From contig JAFGHO010000028.1 of the NCBI GenBank assembly GCA_016930085.1, positions 1 to 64,000 of the forward strand: 64,000 nucleotides of DNA, given 5' to 3'. Origin of the DNA: Spirochaetales bacterium (lineage in GTDB: Bacteria > Spirochaetota > Spirochaetia > SZUA-6 > JAFGRV01). The notes under the pieces were generated by a model. That model was not told where the DNA came from and did no database searches. It saw nothing but the letters and a program-made list of their open reading frames with translations. The number at the start of each line of letters is the position of its first letter. Positions within the stretch are counted from its first letter, which is position 1. A program made the translations under genes and the position numbers. Of this stretch, positions 34,323 to 42,424 are shown piece after piece.

Positions 34323-35672
34323 ATGCGAGTGCTTATTGCCGACGATGAAATGAATATCCGTGATTCTATCGTACGTTACCTGAAACTCGAAGGTATCGAG
34401 GGAATACCTGCGGAAAACGGGCTTTCGGCAAAAAGGTTGTTCGAGACCGAACCTTTCGACGCGGCCGTCATTGATCTCCGGATGCCCGGCATGGACGGGA
34501 TATCACTCCTTCGCTGGCTTAAAAACGACAGGCCGCTCCTTCCCGTTATTATGATTTCCGCTTACGGGGAAGTACGCGATGCAGTCGAAGCCATGAAACA
34601 GGGCGCCGGTGATTACATCGTCAAACCATTCGATCCCGAAGAACTGATCCTCCGGATAAAAAGGCTTGTGGAAGACCAGCGCCGTCACGATAGTTTTCTC
34701 GCGGGTCAATCGATCGCTGAAAAAAACGATATGTGGGTCAGCGAATCACCGGTATATAAAAAAATCAACAAACTCATAGAGAAAGTGTCCGCTTCGGATT
34801 CGATTGTTTTAGTTACAGGAGAAAGCGGCACGGGCAAGGAGGTGACCGCTCAAGCGATACACCGGCTTTCATCAAGGGCATCGCATCCTTTTATTCCGAT
34901 CAATATCGGCGGGGTTCCCGAAACCCTGCTTGAAAGCGAACTGTTTGGCTATGAAAAAGGTGCATTCACGGGAGCTTCATCACGAAAAATCGGTATGTTC
35001 GAACTTGCTTCCTCAGGCACCCTCTTTCTCGATGAAATCGGCGATATGCCGATCCACCTCCAGGTAAAACTGCTGCGTTTTCTCCAGGAAAAAATTATCC
35101 GCCGGCTCGGGGGAACGGAACCCATCCCGCTTGATGTGCGTATCATTTGTGCAACCAACAGGAACCTTAAAACCCTGATCGATGAAGGCCGGTTCCGTGA
35201 AGACCTCTTTTTCCGGCTCAACGTGGTCTCGATCCATCTCCCCCCACTTCGCGACCGCAAAGAAGATATTCCAAAACTCACCGGTTTTTTTATCGAACGC
35301 TTCAACCGGACCATGCGGGGGGCGGAAAATAAAATCGGAGGTATTACCCCGGAGGCCCTCAGACTCCTCAACGACTACTCATTCCCCGGAAATATCCGAG
35401 AACTTGAAAATCTTGTCGAACGCGCGTTTATCCTTTCAGAGGCAGATATACTGACCGTAAAGGATTTCGATCTTCCACAAGAAGCAAAGGTCGTATCATC
35501 CCCGGCAGGGACATTGCAAGAGATGGAAAAAAAGGCTATTCTCGCCGCGTTACACCGCTGGGAAGGGAATAGGACAAAGACTGCTATTGAACTGGGGATT
35601 ACCAGAAGAACCCTTTTTAACAAAATCAGGGAGTACGGACTCCGGGAAGACGGTGAGTCATCCCGAGTATAG
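34323..35672 (+). CDS. NtrC-family sigma-54-dependent response regulator
   Basis: 449 residues in the standard order. Receiver domain with phospho-acceptor Asp51 (VIDLRMPGMDG). AAA+ domain with Walker A VTGESGTGKE, the sigma-54 contact loop GAFTGA and Arg fingers. Fis-type helix-turn-helix at the end (GNRTKTAIELGITRRTLFNKI). It partners the kinase directly upstream and is the obvious activator of the sigma-54 promoter at 32432-32447, so the cassette looks self-regulated. Confidence 0.96.
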   Translation: MRVLIADDEMNIRDSIVRYLKLEGIEGIPAENGLSAKRLFETEPFDAAVIDLRMPGMDGISLLRWLKNDRPLLPVIMISAYGEVRDAVEAMKQGAGDYIVKPFDPEELILRIKRLVEDQRRHDSFLAGQSIAEKNDMWVSESPVYKKINKLIEKVSASDSIVLVTGESGTGKEVTAQAIHRLSSRASHPFIPINIGGVPETLLESELFGYEKGAFTGASSRKIGMFELASSGTLFLDEIGDMPIHLQVKLLRFLQEKIIRRLGGTEPIPLDVRIICATNRNLKTLIDEGRFREDLFFRLNVVSIHLPPLRDRKEDIPKLTGFFIERFNRTMRGAENKIGGITPEALRLLNDYSFPGNIRELENLVERAFILSEADILTVKDFDLPQEAKVVSSPAGTLQEMEKKAILAALHRWEGNRTKTAIELGITRRTLFNKIREYGLREDGESSRV

Positions 35673-35772
35673 TCGTTGCCTATAAAGGCCGCCGCTGTAA
35701 TCGATATTTGTTTCAGCGCCCTGTTCATATTTATATGCAGCTAACAGCTAAAAAGGATCTTTACATAATCTC

Positions 35773-36118
35773 TCATGCATACCATTTATAGAAAACAAAA
35801 AACCCGGCGAGCAGGATAAAAAGAATCCTGCGATATAGTTCCACCGTATATGCTCGTTCAAGTAAAACACGGAAAAAAAACAAAACACCAGGAGGGTGAT
35901 AATCTCCTGGATGGTTTTCAATTGCGCCGCAGAAAAAACCGTGTGTCCTATCCTGTTCGCAGGGACCTGAAAGCAGTATTCGACAAACGCGATGAGCCAG
36001 CTTATGACGACGACAAGCCATATCGGGATCGCCTTGAATTCAGGTGTCCGTACCACGCGAACGTCATAAAAACATTTGAACAAACAAGCAGGGTAATAGC
36101 GATAAGTGCGGTCGTCAC
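35773..36118 (-). pseudogene. DUF486 DMT-like membrane protein, two frameshifts
   Basis: DUF486 is a small drug/metabolite-transporter-like membrane protein of about 110 residues. Here its three parts lie in three frames. The N-terminal part starts at GTG 36118 (TTALIAITLLVCSNVFMTFAWYGHLN). The middle is shifted by one base near 36045 (IPIWLVVVISWLIAFVEYCFQVPANRIGHT onward). The last segment is shifted again near 35835 (ILFILLAGFFVFYKWYA). Each shift equals one missing base. The GTG overlaps the stop of the YkgJ gene (GTGA), as expected for a coupled gene. Either a decayed gene or assembly errors. Confidence 0.8.
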
Positions 36119-36624
36119 CTATCGCCTCTTTTCATGTCATCCATGAGGTTCATACTCTCCTCGACCAGCTCCCTGTACAATGTTTTTCTCCACGCTTCAG
36201 CCATACTCTCGTTTAAACCGATCGATTCATGGATCGTTTCTGGGCCATTGAGAAGTTCAACCGGACATTCATCCGCTAATCCCGTCAACCTTTCTTCATT
36301 ATATACATACGGATGCAAACGGCAGACCAGGGGCCGCGTCTCGAGTGAAAGCAGACACCCTTTGCCGGAAAGGAAGATACAATGAAGCTGCCGTCCCCGT
36401 TTCAACACCCTTCTTCTCCCGCCGCTTTTTAGTGTATAGTAATTCCATTGCGGATCGTCCGTCTGTTCGATATATGAACGATCGGAGGGAACCCTGTATT
36501 CATAGAAATCCTCATATCCCGTACTTTCGCTTATTCTTTCAACATCACCCAGGGTTATAAATATATCTCTGCCGACACAGCAGCAGGAAGACTTTATTCC
36601 GGCACATAATATACATAATCTCAT
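36115..36624 (-). CDS. YkgJ-family cysteine cluster protein
   Basis: 169 residues. The metal-cluster cysteines are visible: CILCAGIKSSCCC at the start, CIFLSGKGCLL in the middle and RPLVCRLHPY later, as in YkgJ/PF03692 proteins, which bind zinc or iron. Function unsettled. It overlaps the DUF486 remnant by four bases and would have been co-translated with it. Confidence 0.85.
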   Translation of the reverse strand: MRLCILCAGIKSSCCCVGRDIFITLGDVERISESTGYEDFYEYRVPSDRSYIEQTDDPQWNYYTLKSGGRRRVLKRGRQLHCIFLSGKGCLLSLETRPLVCRLHPYVYNEERLTGLADECPVELLNGPETIHESIGLNESMAEAWRKTLYRELVEESMNLMDDMKRGDR

Positions 36625-37053
36625 AGTCGTTACACCTTTTTCGATCTTTTCGACAGATGGATCTGTCTTGTCTGATATTCAATATTCCCAAGAAGTCTTA
36701 ATTGTATGAAAAGGTCGTATTACTGGTAGGTTAATGATGCGATACTCACCGCTACTTTACATTCCATAAAACACCTGTCCGTAAAAAAACCGGTACCGGA
36801 AAACAGCGATTGGGAAAAACCCTGCGGTACGTTCCGGTTCCCGACAATAACAATCACACACAAGGCAGATAGAATATGCCAAAAAAAAACACCGGTGTCA
36901 AGTATTCATGTGATAAAAAGCTTATCTATCTGTACACTGTCTTCCTCAACGGCTCCCCGCAAGAGGCAGTCCGATGGTAAAGACGTTCACGGAACGGTTC
37001 CCTCACATTGCCCGAAACGTCATCACAATTATTCCTTAACCGGAGGATAACTG
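36625..37053. other. intergenic region, no gene found
   Basis: 429 bases between the YkgJ gene and the end of the isomerase gene, both on the minus strand. It contains two 10-base palindromes (ccggtaccgg near 36790, acaccggtgt near 36890). A weak minus-strand promoter-like pair, TTGACA (36901-36896) and TATTCT about 19 bases on, may serve the YkgJ gene. No coding or RNA gene was recognised. Confidence 0.4.
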
Positions 37054-38535
37054 TTAATGAAACGGGTTTTCGGTCACGTATACATCCCCTGCCGGCTTGT
37101 TATAATAGATATCCCGTACACCAAGGAGTCCAAGTGCACCGAACAGGTATTTTCCGAGATGTTTATAGGTCAAGGCCGTATGATGCGGAAACCTGTTTTC
37201 GATCAACACATGCCGGTAAAAACGTCCCATCTCCGTAATCCCGATCACGCCGATACTGCCGAACGAATGCGGCTCGAGTGGTAAAACCTCCCCCTGCGCG
37301 CAGTACGCCTTTAGCCGGGTGTCTGCCGTTGATTGAAGCCGGAAAATGGTAACGTCTCCCGGAAGCATCCTTCCTTCAAGGGTTCCCCGTGTAATGTCGG
37401 GTTCTTTTCCCGGTTCCATCAGCCTGTGCATGATACGCTGATAATTGATTTTCGGGTCGCAGATAAAACAGGACGGTGTATTGCCGCAATGGAATCCCAT
37501 AAATAAATCGGAAGACTTATATTGTTTGCATGCCGTCTTCTCTTTTTCTATCAGGTCACGGGGGACGGTATTGTTGATATCGAGGATTGTCGCCGGTGAT
37601 TCACCGGCGCAGGTGAGGATATATTCACTTAATGCCCCGTAAATATCGACCTCACATGAAACGGGGATTCCCCTCAGGGCCAGCCGTGAATTGACATAAC
37701 AGGGAACAAACCAGAAATATTTCTCGAAAGAAGGCCAGCATTTATTCGCGAAAATGCCGTAATCGCACGCGCCGAGGTTCTCTTCAAAAAAATTCATCAG
37801 GGCGATCTCGTATCGGGCCAGTTTGGCGAGAAGCCCGGGATAGGTATTGCCGCCCTTTAGTTCCCGCCGCATGTCGTTTACCAGATCCGGAATACGTGGA
37901 TCATTCTCTGCGGAACGATAGATATCATACAGATCGAGTTCGCTGTTCTCCATAATTTCGATACCCAGATCATAAAGCGGTTTGATCGGAGCGTTACAGG
38001 CGACAAAATCATGGGGCCGGGGCCCGAACGAAAAAATCTTGAGCCGCTTCAGACTCAATATAATTCTTGCAACCGGCAGAAAATCCCCGATCATCGCAGC
38101 AATCTCGTCGGGAACTCCGACAGGATACTCCGGAATGAACGGAACGGCTTTTTTCAAACCGCAATTGTAGGAAGCACTCAACAATCCGCAATACGCGTCG
38201 CCTCTGCCATTGACAAGGTCGTTTCCGCTTTCTTCGGCGGCGGCCACCATCATGACGGGCCCCTGAAACCGCTTTGCCAAAAGCGATGTCGATATCTCCG
38301 GTCCGAAATTTCCAAGATAGATGATAAGGGTGTTTACCTTCTTATCCTCCATTTCCCGTAATGCCCCGGGCACGTCTTTTTCACTCTCGACAATCGTCTC
38401 TATGTCCGTGAGTTCGATCTTTTTTTCCGCGGCTTTTTGAAGAACCACTTTTTTTCTTCTTGCCGACAATTCGGTCGGAAAACAATCCCTGCTGACTGCG
38501 ATAATACCGGGATTGATATGGGCGATATTTTTCAT
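37054..38535 (-). CDS. L-fucose/L-arabinose isomerase family protein
   Basis: About 493 residues from ATG 38535 (aaggag nine bases earlier). The family pattern is visible in an N-terminal alpha/beta domain (NTLIIYLGNFGPE), CEVDIYGALSEYI (a metal-site Glu/Asp segment) and a late His-rich HCGNTPSCF region. It interconverts an aldose and a ketose; which sugar cannot be told. It is the last gene of an operon with a polyol-type dehydrogenase and AraD, so it fits pentose or pentitol use. Confidence 0.85.
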   Translation of the reverse strand: MKNIAHINPGIIAVSRDCFPTELSARRKKVVLQKAAEKKIELTDIETIVESEKDVPGALREMEDKKVNTLIIYLGNFGPEISTSLLAKRFQGPVMMVAAAEESGNDLVNGRGDAYCGLLSASYNCGLKKAVPFIPEYPVGVPDEIAAMIGDFLPVARIILSLKRLKIFSFGPRPHDFVACNAPIKPLYDLGIEIMENSELDLYDIYRSAENDPRIPDLVNDMRRELKGGNTYPGLLAKLARYEIALMNFFEENLGACDYGIFANKCWPSFEKYFWFVPCYVNSRLALRGIPVSCEVDIYGALSEYILTCAGESPATILDINNTVPRDLIEKEKTACKQYKSSDLFMGFHCGNTPSCFICDPKINYQRIMHRLMEPGKEPDITRGTLEGRMLPGDVTIFRLQSTADTRLKAYCAQGEVLPLEPHSFGSIGVIGITEMGRFYRHVLIENRFPHHTALTYKHLGKYLFGALGLLGVRDIYYNKPAGDVYVTENPFH

Positions 38536-38555
38536 TGTAGCATACTCCTTGCGTA

Positions 38556-39266
38556 TCATAGAGATCGGCCGCTATACTGTCCATAATAGGCATTGCTGCC
38601 GTGTTTGCGATCATGGTGTTTGCGGATGAGTGTGTTCTTTATGTGTTTCGTGTAAGGATTGATGTTAAGCGTGATGCAGGCCGTTTTTGCAATTTCTTCA
38701 AGCATAATACTGTTGTCAACCGCCTTTTCCGGCGTTTCTCCCCAGGTGAATGGACCATGACAGGCAACGAGGACCATTTGTATTTCCCGGTAGGAAAGAT
38801 TTTTAAAAGTCCGGACGATAAGCCTTCCAGTTTCGATTTCATAATCTCCCGATATCGCCTTATCACTCATCACTTTTGTACATGGTATTTCCGATGCGGT
38901 GAAATCCGCGTGGGTCGTCCCGAACACGGGAATCGGTTTTTTTGCCTGTGCCCAGGCGACCGCAAATGTCGAGTGCGTATGAACCACACCTCCGATCAGG
39001 AGGAAATGCGAGTAGAGACAGGAATGTGTTTTGGTGTCCGTCGATGGATTGAGATCGCCTTCAATAACATTGTTGTCCAGATCGACGATCACCATCTTCT
39101 CCGGAGAGAGTTCCTCGTACGGAACGCCGCTCGGCTTTATGGCAAAAATTTTTCGGTTCCTGTCAATGCAGCTTGCATTCCCAAAGGTTTTTTTAACAAT
39201 ACCTTGCCTCTCAAGTTCCATGTTGCATCGATATACCCTTTCCTTAAGGGCTTTAAAATCACTCAT
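38556..39266 (-). CDS. L-ribulose-5-phosphate 4-epimerase (AraD-like)
   Basis: 236 residues from ATG 39266 (aggag before it). Class II aldolase fold: GNASCIDRNRKIFAIKPSG, then zinc ligands in HTHSTFAVAWAQ and the third His in VACHGPFTWG. The family epimerises L-ribulose-5-phosphate to D-xylulose-5-phosphate, the entry to the pentose phosphate pathway. Relatives with other phosphorylated sugars exist. It sits between the dehydrogenase and the isomerase. Confidence 0.9.
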   Translation of the reverse strand: MSDFKALKERVYRCNMELERQGIVKKTFGNASCIDRNRKIFAIKPSGVPYEELSPEKMVIVDLDNNVIEGDLNPSTDTKTHSCLYSHFLLIGGVVHTHSTFAVAWAQAKKPIPVFGTTHADFTASEIPCTKVMSDKAISGDYEIETGRLIVRTFKNLSYREIQMVLVACHGPFTWGETPEKAVDNSIMLEEIAKTACITLNINPYTKHIKNTLIRKHHDRKHGSNAYYGQYSGRSL

Positions 39267-39475
39267 CTCCTCGACTCCATTTCCAAATAATAAAAACAAG
39301 GGCATCCGGTATAAAAAGGTCATACGAGCGATACCGGAATCCTTGTGTCGCGCTTTCCCATCGCCGATCCGGATATGCGTTAACGATAACACATAAGGGC
39401 CGGACACCCTCTTTCCCGATTCCGTTTATAAGCCGGAATCCATTTCCCGGGTATGTTTATATCGCCCGGTATTCT

Positions 39476-40513
39476 CTACGCTATCGCGATCATTGCTTTT
39501 ACGACATTCTCCCTGTAGCCGGAAACGATCGAAAACGCCCTCGATATCTCTTCGAGCTGAAATCGATGCGTTATCATAAATCCCGGATCGAGGTTGCCTG
39601 AAGCGACCGCATCGATCACGATACCGGTACACTCATTCTGACGTCTGATATTCCGGATACATATTTCTTTTCGCCGTGCCATATCCGCCTGAAAGCGGTA
39701 ATGCGAAAAACCAGGGATACCAATGACGGCAAGGGTACCTCCCGGCTTAAGGAGCAAGAGGGCCTGTTCAAGGGCTTCCTGCTTTCCGCAGCACTCGAAC
39801 ACGAAATCCAGCTGAAGCGGTTCATGTTTCCCGATCTCACTCACGACATCGATGCTGTTTGGATTTCCCGTCCACGAGGCGCCGTGCTTCCGGGCTATAT
39901 CACACCGGTAATCCAGCAAATCGGTGACATATGTCCGGCCGGCCCCCTTCATGAGACAGACCAGCATGACACTCAACCCTATCGGGCCGGCGCCGAGTAT
40001 CCCGATATTTCTACCCGTCACGTCTCCGACACTTTGAACGGCATAATACCCGATGGAAAGGGGTTCGCAGATCGTGGCGATTTCCAGGGGCATCGAATCC
40101 GGAACCGGATAACAGCTTTCCTGCGGCATAACGACATATTCGGTATAGCAGCCCTCGAGCTGCCCCGGACAACCCAGAAATTTCAGGCTTCTGCATGTAT
40201 GCGGTCTTCCCGCTTTACATTGGTCACAGGAAAAGCATGATACCGCCGGATCAATCGCCACCCTGTCGCCGGGAGAGACCCGATTGACCCCGGAAGCGAC
40301 CGCAACCACGGTACCGCTCATTTCATGACCGAGGATTTGGGGAAATGATATCACCTGTTCACCGATATTGCCGTTCTCGTAATAATGAATGTCCGATCCG
40401 CATATTCCCGCCACCCCCACTTTGACGAGGACATCGGTCTCATTCCGTAATGATACCGGAGGGATGTCACAAATCTCTATTTTCTTCCTGTCAACGAGCC
40501 GGGCCGCTTTCAT
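39476..40513 (-). CDS. zinc-dependent medium-chain alcohol dehydrogenase (sorbitol dehydrogenase-like)
   Basis: 345 residues from ATG 40513. Medium-chain dehydrogenase with catalytic zinc ligands (GICGSDIHYYENG, LGHEMSGTVV), the structural zinc cysteines (CFSCDQCKAGRPHTC) and nucleotide motif GILGAGPIGLSVM. The sequence most resembles sorbitol/xylitol dehydrogenases, which oxidise polyols to ketoses. As first gene of an operon with AraD and an isomerase it suggests conversion of a pentitol or sugar into xylulose-5-phosphate. No kinase or transporter is adjacent. Confidence 0.88.
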   Translation of the reverse strand: MKAARLVDRKKIEICDIPPVSLRNETDVLVKVGVAGICGSDIHYYENGNIGEQVISFPQILGHEMSGTVVAVASGVNRVSPGDRVAIDPAVSCFSCDQCKAGRPHTCRSLKFLGCPGQLEGCYTEYVVMPQESCYPVPDSMPLEIATICEPLSIGYYAVQSVGDVTGRNIGILGAGPIGLSVMLVCLMKGAGRTYVTDLLDYRCDIARKHGASWTGNPNSIDVVSEIGKHEPLQLDFVFECCGKQEALEQALLLLKPGGTLAVIGIPGFSHYRFQADMARRKEICIRNIRRQNECTGIVIDAVASGNLDPGFMITHRFQLEEISRAFSIVSGYRENVVKAMIAIA

Positions 40514-40617
40514 ATCTTGTTTCAATAGTAAATATTTGTGAATCGAAAGTCAAGATGCATCGGTCTCGCCCGGTATGAGAATCACCTAAAAAAAAGAACT
40601 ATTTGCGTATCAGGGTA

Positions 40618-40652
40618 TTTACAATTTCCAATAATTGACTATAATAGACAAT
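40618..40652 (+). promoter_or_regulatory. promoter with overlapping dyad for the HTH-EIIA gene
   Basis: TTTACA (40618-40623), 16-base spacer and a perfect TATAAT (40640-40645). A dyad, ATTGACTAT-a-ATAGACAAT (40634-40652, 7 of 9 paired), covers the -10 and start site, as an operator would. It lies in the space shared with the divergent dehydrogenase operon. Confidence 0.6.
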
Positions 40653-40666
40653 AGTGGACTTTAATT

Positions 40667-41395
40667 ATGGCTGATATTGACAGAAAAGAAGAACTTGCTG
40701 ATTTTATGACCCTTGCCGAGGTAGCCCAATACCTCAGGGTGGCCGAAAAGACCATTTTCAGGATGATTCACCGGGGGGAGATTCCCTGTGTGAGAATCGG
40801 AAGCCAGTGGCGGTTCGAGCGGTCCGCGATCACCGGATGGCTGGAATCGAAAACCGGAAAAAAAACACAACATGAACTGATCAGGCTTATCGAATCGGAC
40901 ACCCCGATTGTTCCCGTTTCCAGACTCACACAAAAAGAGTTTATCATCACGGACATGAAACCGGGAACGAAAAAAGAAATACTGGAACAATTGGTCAAGC
41001 CTCTCCGTGACAGGGGAATAGTCGATGACGGCGAAGAACTTATCAGAAAGCTGCTGCAGCGGGAAAAAATGGCGTCGACGGCATTATGGAAGGGAATCGC
41101 GTTTCCCCATGTCAGGAACCCGCGTGAAATCAAAATTCGGCAGCCCCTTCTGGTCTTCGGGATGTGCAGAAAGGGAACCGATTTCGAATCGATCGACGGG
41201 GACAAGACCTTTCTTTTCTGTCTCCTCTGCATCAACAGTATGACCGCACATCTTCGGGTTCTTGCGCGACTGGCGGAGTGTTTTAAAAGCGGTGACCTTC
41301 TCAAACGTTTTCTGGATGCGGAAAGTCCGGATGAGTTTCTTGGGATTCTCATTCGAATTGAAAAAAACTGCCCCAGACACGATTCGAACGTGTGA
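40667..41395 (+). CDS. helix-turn-helix/PTS EIIA fusion regulator
   Basis: 242 residues. Residues about 12-58 are an excisionase/MerR-like helix-turn-helix (TLAEVAQYLRVAEKTIFRMIHRGEIPCVRIGSQWRF). Residues about 85-235 are a fructose-type EIIA domain with phospho-accepting His148 in WKGIAFPHVR. Such a protein could bind DNA depending on PTS phosphorylation. The last ten codons lie inside the tRNA-Arg gene read on the other strand, so the end of the protein (NCPRHDSNV) is tRNA-derived. A dyad covers its own promoter. Confidence 0.85.
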   Translation: MADIDRKEELADFMTLAEVAQYLRVAEKTIFRMIHRGEIPCVRIGSQWRFERSAITGWLESKTGKKTQHELIRLIESDTPIVPVSRLTQKEFIITDMKPGTKKEILEQLVKPLRDRGIVDDGEELIRKLLQREKMASTALWKGIAFPHVRNPREIKIRQPLLVFGMCRKGTDFESIDGDKTFLFCLLCINSMTAHLRVLARLAECFKSGDLLKRFLDAESPDEFLGILIRIEKNCPRHDSNV

Positions 41396-41442
41396 CCTGC
41401 GGTTTAGGAAACCGACGCTCTATCCTGCTGAGCTACTGGGGC
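41369..41442 (-). tRNA. tRNA-Arg (CCT)
   Basis: 74 bases on the minus strand. Acceptor GCCCCAG (5' end at 41442) pairs with CTGGGGC, with discriminator A at 41369 and no encoded CCA. Anticodon loop TTCCTAA gives CCT; the stem is CGGT/ACCG with an unpaired closing position. T arm ACACG-TTCGAAT-CGTGT. Its 3' 27 bases overlap the end of the convergent HTH-EIIA gene. Confidence 0.92.
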
Positions 41443-41458
41443 CTGTCATTATATGCGG

Positions 41459-41487
41459 AGTCTACGATGTAATCGGCATAATGTCAA
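41459..41487 (-). promoter_or_regulatory. promoter of tRNA-Arg
   Basis: On the minus strand TTGACA (41487-41482), 17-base spacer and TAGACT (41464-41459), ending 16 bases before the tRNA 5' end. Confidence 0.65.
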
Positions 41488-41595
41488 TGGCCAAAGAGAG
41501 GGGGACGGGATTTTTCGACAATGGAAACCCTTTCGAGAGTGTGAATCGGAACAGGTAATGTTTATTTAATAAGATAACTATCCAAGGAGGAAACC

Positions 41596-42402
41596 ATGAA
41601 TCTTTTATCATTGATTAATCCGGATTGTATGGAAATCGATTCGACCGCTTCGGATAAAACAGAGGTACTCAAAGAAATAGCCGCGCTGGCAAAACGCAAT
41701 GGCATATTGAAAAACATAACAGAAGAAGCAATATTCGCCAAACTGGCGGAAAGGGAAGAAATAGGATCGACCGGATTTGAAAACAGCGTGGCGATTCCGC
41801 ATTGCAGTTTCGATACGATAAACGAGTTCGTCACAGGGATCTTAATCAATAAAAAGGGCGTCGATTTCAAATCGATCGACGGGAAAAAAACAAAAATATT
41901 CTTCTTTATTATCGGCCCCGCCGACCAGAGAAACAAACACATCAAGCTGCTGTCGTCAATTTCACGATTGATAAAAAAGAATATACAGACAATCCTGAAC
42001 GCGGGTTCAAAGGAGGACATTCTCCGTATCATAGAAAGCAACACAAAAACCGAAGACACGAAAATAATCGAAAAAGAGAAAGTGCTTTTTCATATCTTCA
42101 TTCAAACGGAAAAATATTTTAACGATATTCTGCAAATATTGTCCGAGGTCGTCGAAGGTTCGATTTCCGTTCTGTCGACCTATAACGCGGGGTATTACCT
42201 TCATAAGCTTCCGATTTACACATCGTTCTGGACGGACGAGAAAAAAAAATACAGCAAAATCATCATCGCAGTCGTCGATAAAACACTGGCAAACAATGTG
42301 ATCCGGAAAATTAACACGACCGTCGAGACGATCGAAAAAGAATCGGGGATTCTCATCACCGCCAATGAGTTGTTTTACTCGAACGGCCAGATAGATTTCT
42401 GA
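41596..42402 (+). CDS. PTS EIIA-like protein with C-terminal extension
   Basis: 268 residues. The first 150 form a fructose-type EIIA domain with His69 in FENSVAIPHCSFD. The remaining 120 residues (from about 160) are an extra domain with an alternating alpha/beta pattern (KVLFHIFIQTEKYFNDILQILSEVVEGSISVLST) not found in simple EIIA proteins and possibly ligand-binding. aaggagg precedes the ATG. It ends 22 bases before the antiporter, so the two are surely co-transcribed, which suggests EIIA control of ion transport. Confidence 0.87.
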   Translation: MNLLSLINPDCMEIDSTASDKTEVLKEIAALAKRNGILKNITEEAIFAKLAEREEIGSTGFENSVAIPHCSFDTINEFVTGILINKKGVDFKSIDGKKTKIFFFIIGPADQRNKHIKLLSSISRLIKKNIQTILNAGSKEDILRIIESNTKTEDTKIIEKEKVLFHIFIQTEKYFNDILQILSEVVEGSISVLSTYNAGYYLHKLPIYTSFWTDEKKKYSKIIIAVVDKTLANNVIRKINTTVETIEKESGILITANELFYSNGQIDF

Positions 42403-42424
42403 ACCCTAACATGGAGATACATTT

